In this document: positions 61,490-64,000 of the stretch, piece by piece
Layout: each line of letters starts with the position of its first letter
Numbering within the stretch: the first letter of the stretch is position 1
Assembly: GCA_026182355.1 (NCBI GenBank)
Contig: JAPFBL010000379.1
Span: 103,501-167,500 of the forward strand
Direction of reading: 5' to 3'
Source of the DNA: Hermatobates lingyangjiaoensis
Taxonomy: Eukaryota; Arthropoda; Insecta; Hemiptera; Hermatobatidae
DNA length: 64,000 nucleotides
Program-made: the position numbers and the translations under genes
The notes under the pieces: generated by a model
Seen by the model: only the letters and a program-made list of their open reading frames with translations
What the model was told of the DNA's origin: nothing
Databases searched by the model: none

Positions 61490-64000
61490 ATGAATCAAGG
61501 GCTGGAGTAGGTATGGATCTAGCAGTCGAGAGGCAAGCACACAAGACACTCGGCTACTCTGGCCCTCACAGTGATGTATATTCCCATTGGTATACTATGT
61601 GTGTTATAATATACTATATACTAGATAGTGTACTATAATATAAGGTGTAATATATAGTACACTATACTGTATAGACTTACATAGTATACTATACAGTGAA
61701 CATTATAGTATACTCAACAGCTAGATTGACTAGAGTGGGTATGGATCTAGCAGTCGAGAGGCAAGCATACAAGCCACTGGACTACTCTGGCCCTCACAGT
61801 TATGTATATTCCTATAAGACATACATAAATTAGTAATGTAAATTACTAATTATTTAACATAACATTATTTAACATAATGCAAATTAGTGATAATGTGCAT
61901 TATAATATACTATATACTAGATAGTGTACTATAATATAAGGTGTACTATATAGTACACTATACTATATAGACTTACATAGTATGCTATGCAGTGTACATT
62001 ATAGTATACTGAACAGCATCTAGAGTGGGTATGGATCTAGCAGTCGAGAGGCAAGCACACAAGCCACTCGGCTACTCTGGACCTCACAGTTATGTATATT
62101 CCCATGGGTCTCTATGTGTGTTATAATATACTATATACCAGATAATGTACTATAATATAAGGTGTACTATATATTACACTATACTGTATAGACTTACATA
62201 GTATACTATGCCGTGTACATTATAGTATACTGAACAGCGTCTAGAGTCGGTATGGATCTAGCAGTCGAGAGGCAAGCACACAAGCCACTCGGCTACTCTG
62301 GACCTCACAGTTATGTATTTTCCCATGGGTATACTATGTGTGTTATAATATACTATATACTAGATAGTGTACTATAATATAAGGTGTAATATATAGTACA
62401 CTATACTGTATAGACTTACATAGTATACTATACAGTGAACATTATAGTATACTCAACAGCTAGATTGACTAGAGTGGGTATGGATCTAGCAGTCGAGAGG
62501 CAAGCATACAAGCCACTGGACTACTCTGGCCCTCACAGTTATGTATATTCCTATAAGACATACATAAATTAGTTAATGTAATTACTAATTATTTAACATA
62601 TACAGTTATATTATACATAATGACTAAATTAGTGATAATGTGCATTATAATATACTATATACTATGACTAGTGGTACTGATAATATAAGGTGTACTATAA
62701 GTACACTATACTATATAGACTTACATAGTATGCTATGCAGTGTACATTATAGTTATACTGAACAGCATCTAGAGTGGGTATGGATCTAGCAGTCGAGAGG
62801 CATAGCACACAAGCTCACTCGGCTACTCTGGACCTCACAGTTATGTATATTCCCATGGGTATTCTATGTGTGTTATAATATACTATCATAGCAGATACAT
62901 GTACTGACTAATATATTCCAGGTGTACTATATATTACACTATACTATATAGACTTACATAGTATGCTATGCAGTGTACATTATAGTATACTGAACAGCGT
63001 CTAGAGTCGGTATGGATCAGGCAGTCGAGAGGCAAGCACACAAGCCACTCGGCTACTCTGGACCTCACAGTTATGTATATTCCCATGGGTATTCTATGTG
63101 TGTTATAATATACTATATACCAGATAATGTACTATAATATAAGGTGTACTATATATTACACTATACTGTATAGACTTACATAGTATACTATGCCGTGTAC
63201 ATTATAGTATACTGAACAGCGTCTAGAGTCGGTATGGATCTAGCAGTCGAGAGGCAAGCACACAAGCCACTCGGCTACTCTGGACCTCACAGTTATGTAT
63301 TTTCCCATGGGTATACTATGTGTGTTATAATATACTATATACTAGATAGTGTACTATAATATAAGGTGTACTATATATTACACTATACTGTATAGACTTA
63401 CATAGTATACTATACAGTGTACATTATAGTATACTGAACAGCGTCTAGAGTCGGTATGGATCTAGCAGTCGAGAGGCAAGCACACAAGCCACTCGGCTAC
63501 TCTGGACCTCACAGTTATGTATTTTCCCATGGGTATTCTATGTGTGTTATAATATACTATATACTAGATAGTGTACTATAATATAAGGTGTACTATATAT
63601 TACACTATACTGTATAGACTTACATAGTATACTATGCCGTGTACATTATAGTATACTGAACAGCGTCTAGAGTCGGTATGGATCTAGCAGTCGAGAGGCA
63701 AGCACACAAGCCACTCGGCTACTCTGGACCTCACAGTTATGTATTTTCCCATGGGTATACTATGTGTGTTATAATATACTATATACTAGATAGTGTACTA
63801 TAATATAAGGTGTACTATATATTACACTATACTGTATAGACTTACATAGTATACTATACAGTGTACATTATAATATACTCAACAGCTAGAGTGACTAGAG
63901 TGGGTATGGATCTAGCAGTCGAGAGGCAAGTCACACAAGCCACTCGGCTACTCTGGCCCTCACAGTTATAGTATATTCCCATGGGTATACTATGTGTGTT
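61490..64000. repeat. ~222-228-bp satellite with tRNA-like segment, continues past window
   Basis: ATGGATCTAGCAGTCGAGAG recurs at 61513, 61741, 62031, 62252, 62480, 62780, 63012 (one change), 63234, 63456, 63678 and 63906. Spacings are 228, 290, 221, 228, 300, 232, 222, 222, 222 and 228. Each unit joins a GC-richer half that reads tRNA-like on the minus strand (CAGAGTAGCCGAGTGGC, TGCTAGATCCATACC) to a half made of TATAGTACAC-type short palindromes. Confidence 0.92.

Overview
This is an AT-rich, intron-rich animal genomic window with no prokaryotic features. It is probably from an invertebrate. A short TTAGG-type run (18963-18985) and the repeat style hint at an arthropod, perhaps a chelicerate, but the species cannot be fixed from sequence alone. 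I support one host gene: four + strand exons (14748-14846, 22680-22871, 35282-35481, 36970-37153) that together read as the 3' half of a rapsyn (43-kDa acetylcholine-receptor clustering protein) homologue. They encode the last TPR repeats, the linker and a complete C-terminal RING-H2 domain. All exon joins keep frame. The 5' exons must lie upstream of the window.

The rest is repeats, and the dominant theme is Penelope-like elements (PLEs). Two loci carry recognisable PLE 3' coding sequence: RT plus GIY-YIG at 1-1103, and GIY-YIG at 14067-14463. Each is followed by a hammerhead-ribozyme-like motif and then (TA)n. About thirty more loci are short foldback structures. They are two head-to-head copies of a PLE terminal repeat (pLTR), each arm carrying an intact or decayed hammerhead (CTGANGA, stem II, GAAA, self-complementary stem III, UH) that reads outward to a (TA)n run. 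Some pLTRs include the ATG and first ~55 codons of a PLE-type ORF that always runs into (TA)n at the same place (6.2, 8.5-8.7, 9.3, 10.7-11.2, 57.3, 59.4-60.3 kb).

Other repeats: a tRNA-derived SINE family (about ten copies); hAT-like MITEs, several with exact 8-bp target duplications; two mariner-like MITEs; two piggyBac-like deletion derivatives; a diverged inverted repeat (25885-26670 / 31540-32730); an inverted duplication with a tRNA-like unit (40.1-41.4 / 49.7-50.9 kb); minisatellites in and just after the rapsyn gene; a 1-kb GA/GT tract (54.7-55.8 kb); and a ~222-228-bp satellite from 61490 to the window end.

Layout: 1-14.7 kb PLE fragments, SINEs and MITEs; 14.7-37.2 kb rapsyn exons in large repeat-filled introns; 37.2-51 kb intergenic hAT, SINE and PLE; 51-60.7 kb a dense cluster of PLE hairpins around a microsatellite; 61.5-64 kb satellite. 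The most interesting material is the hammerheads: many families with different but always self-complementary stem III, one extra base before stem II, a family with a matched C3U/G8A core change, and an ATG placed inside stem III.
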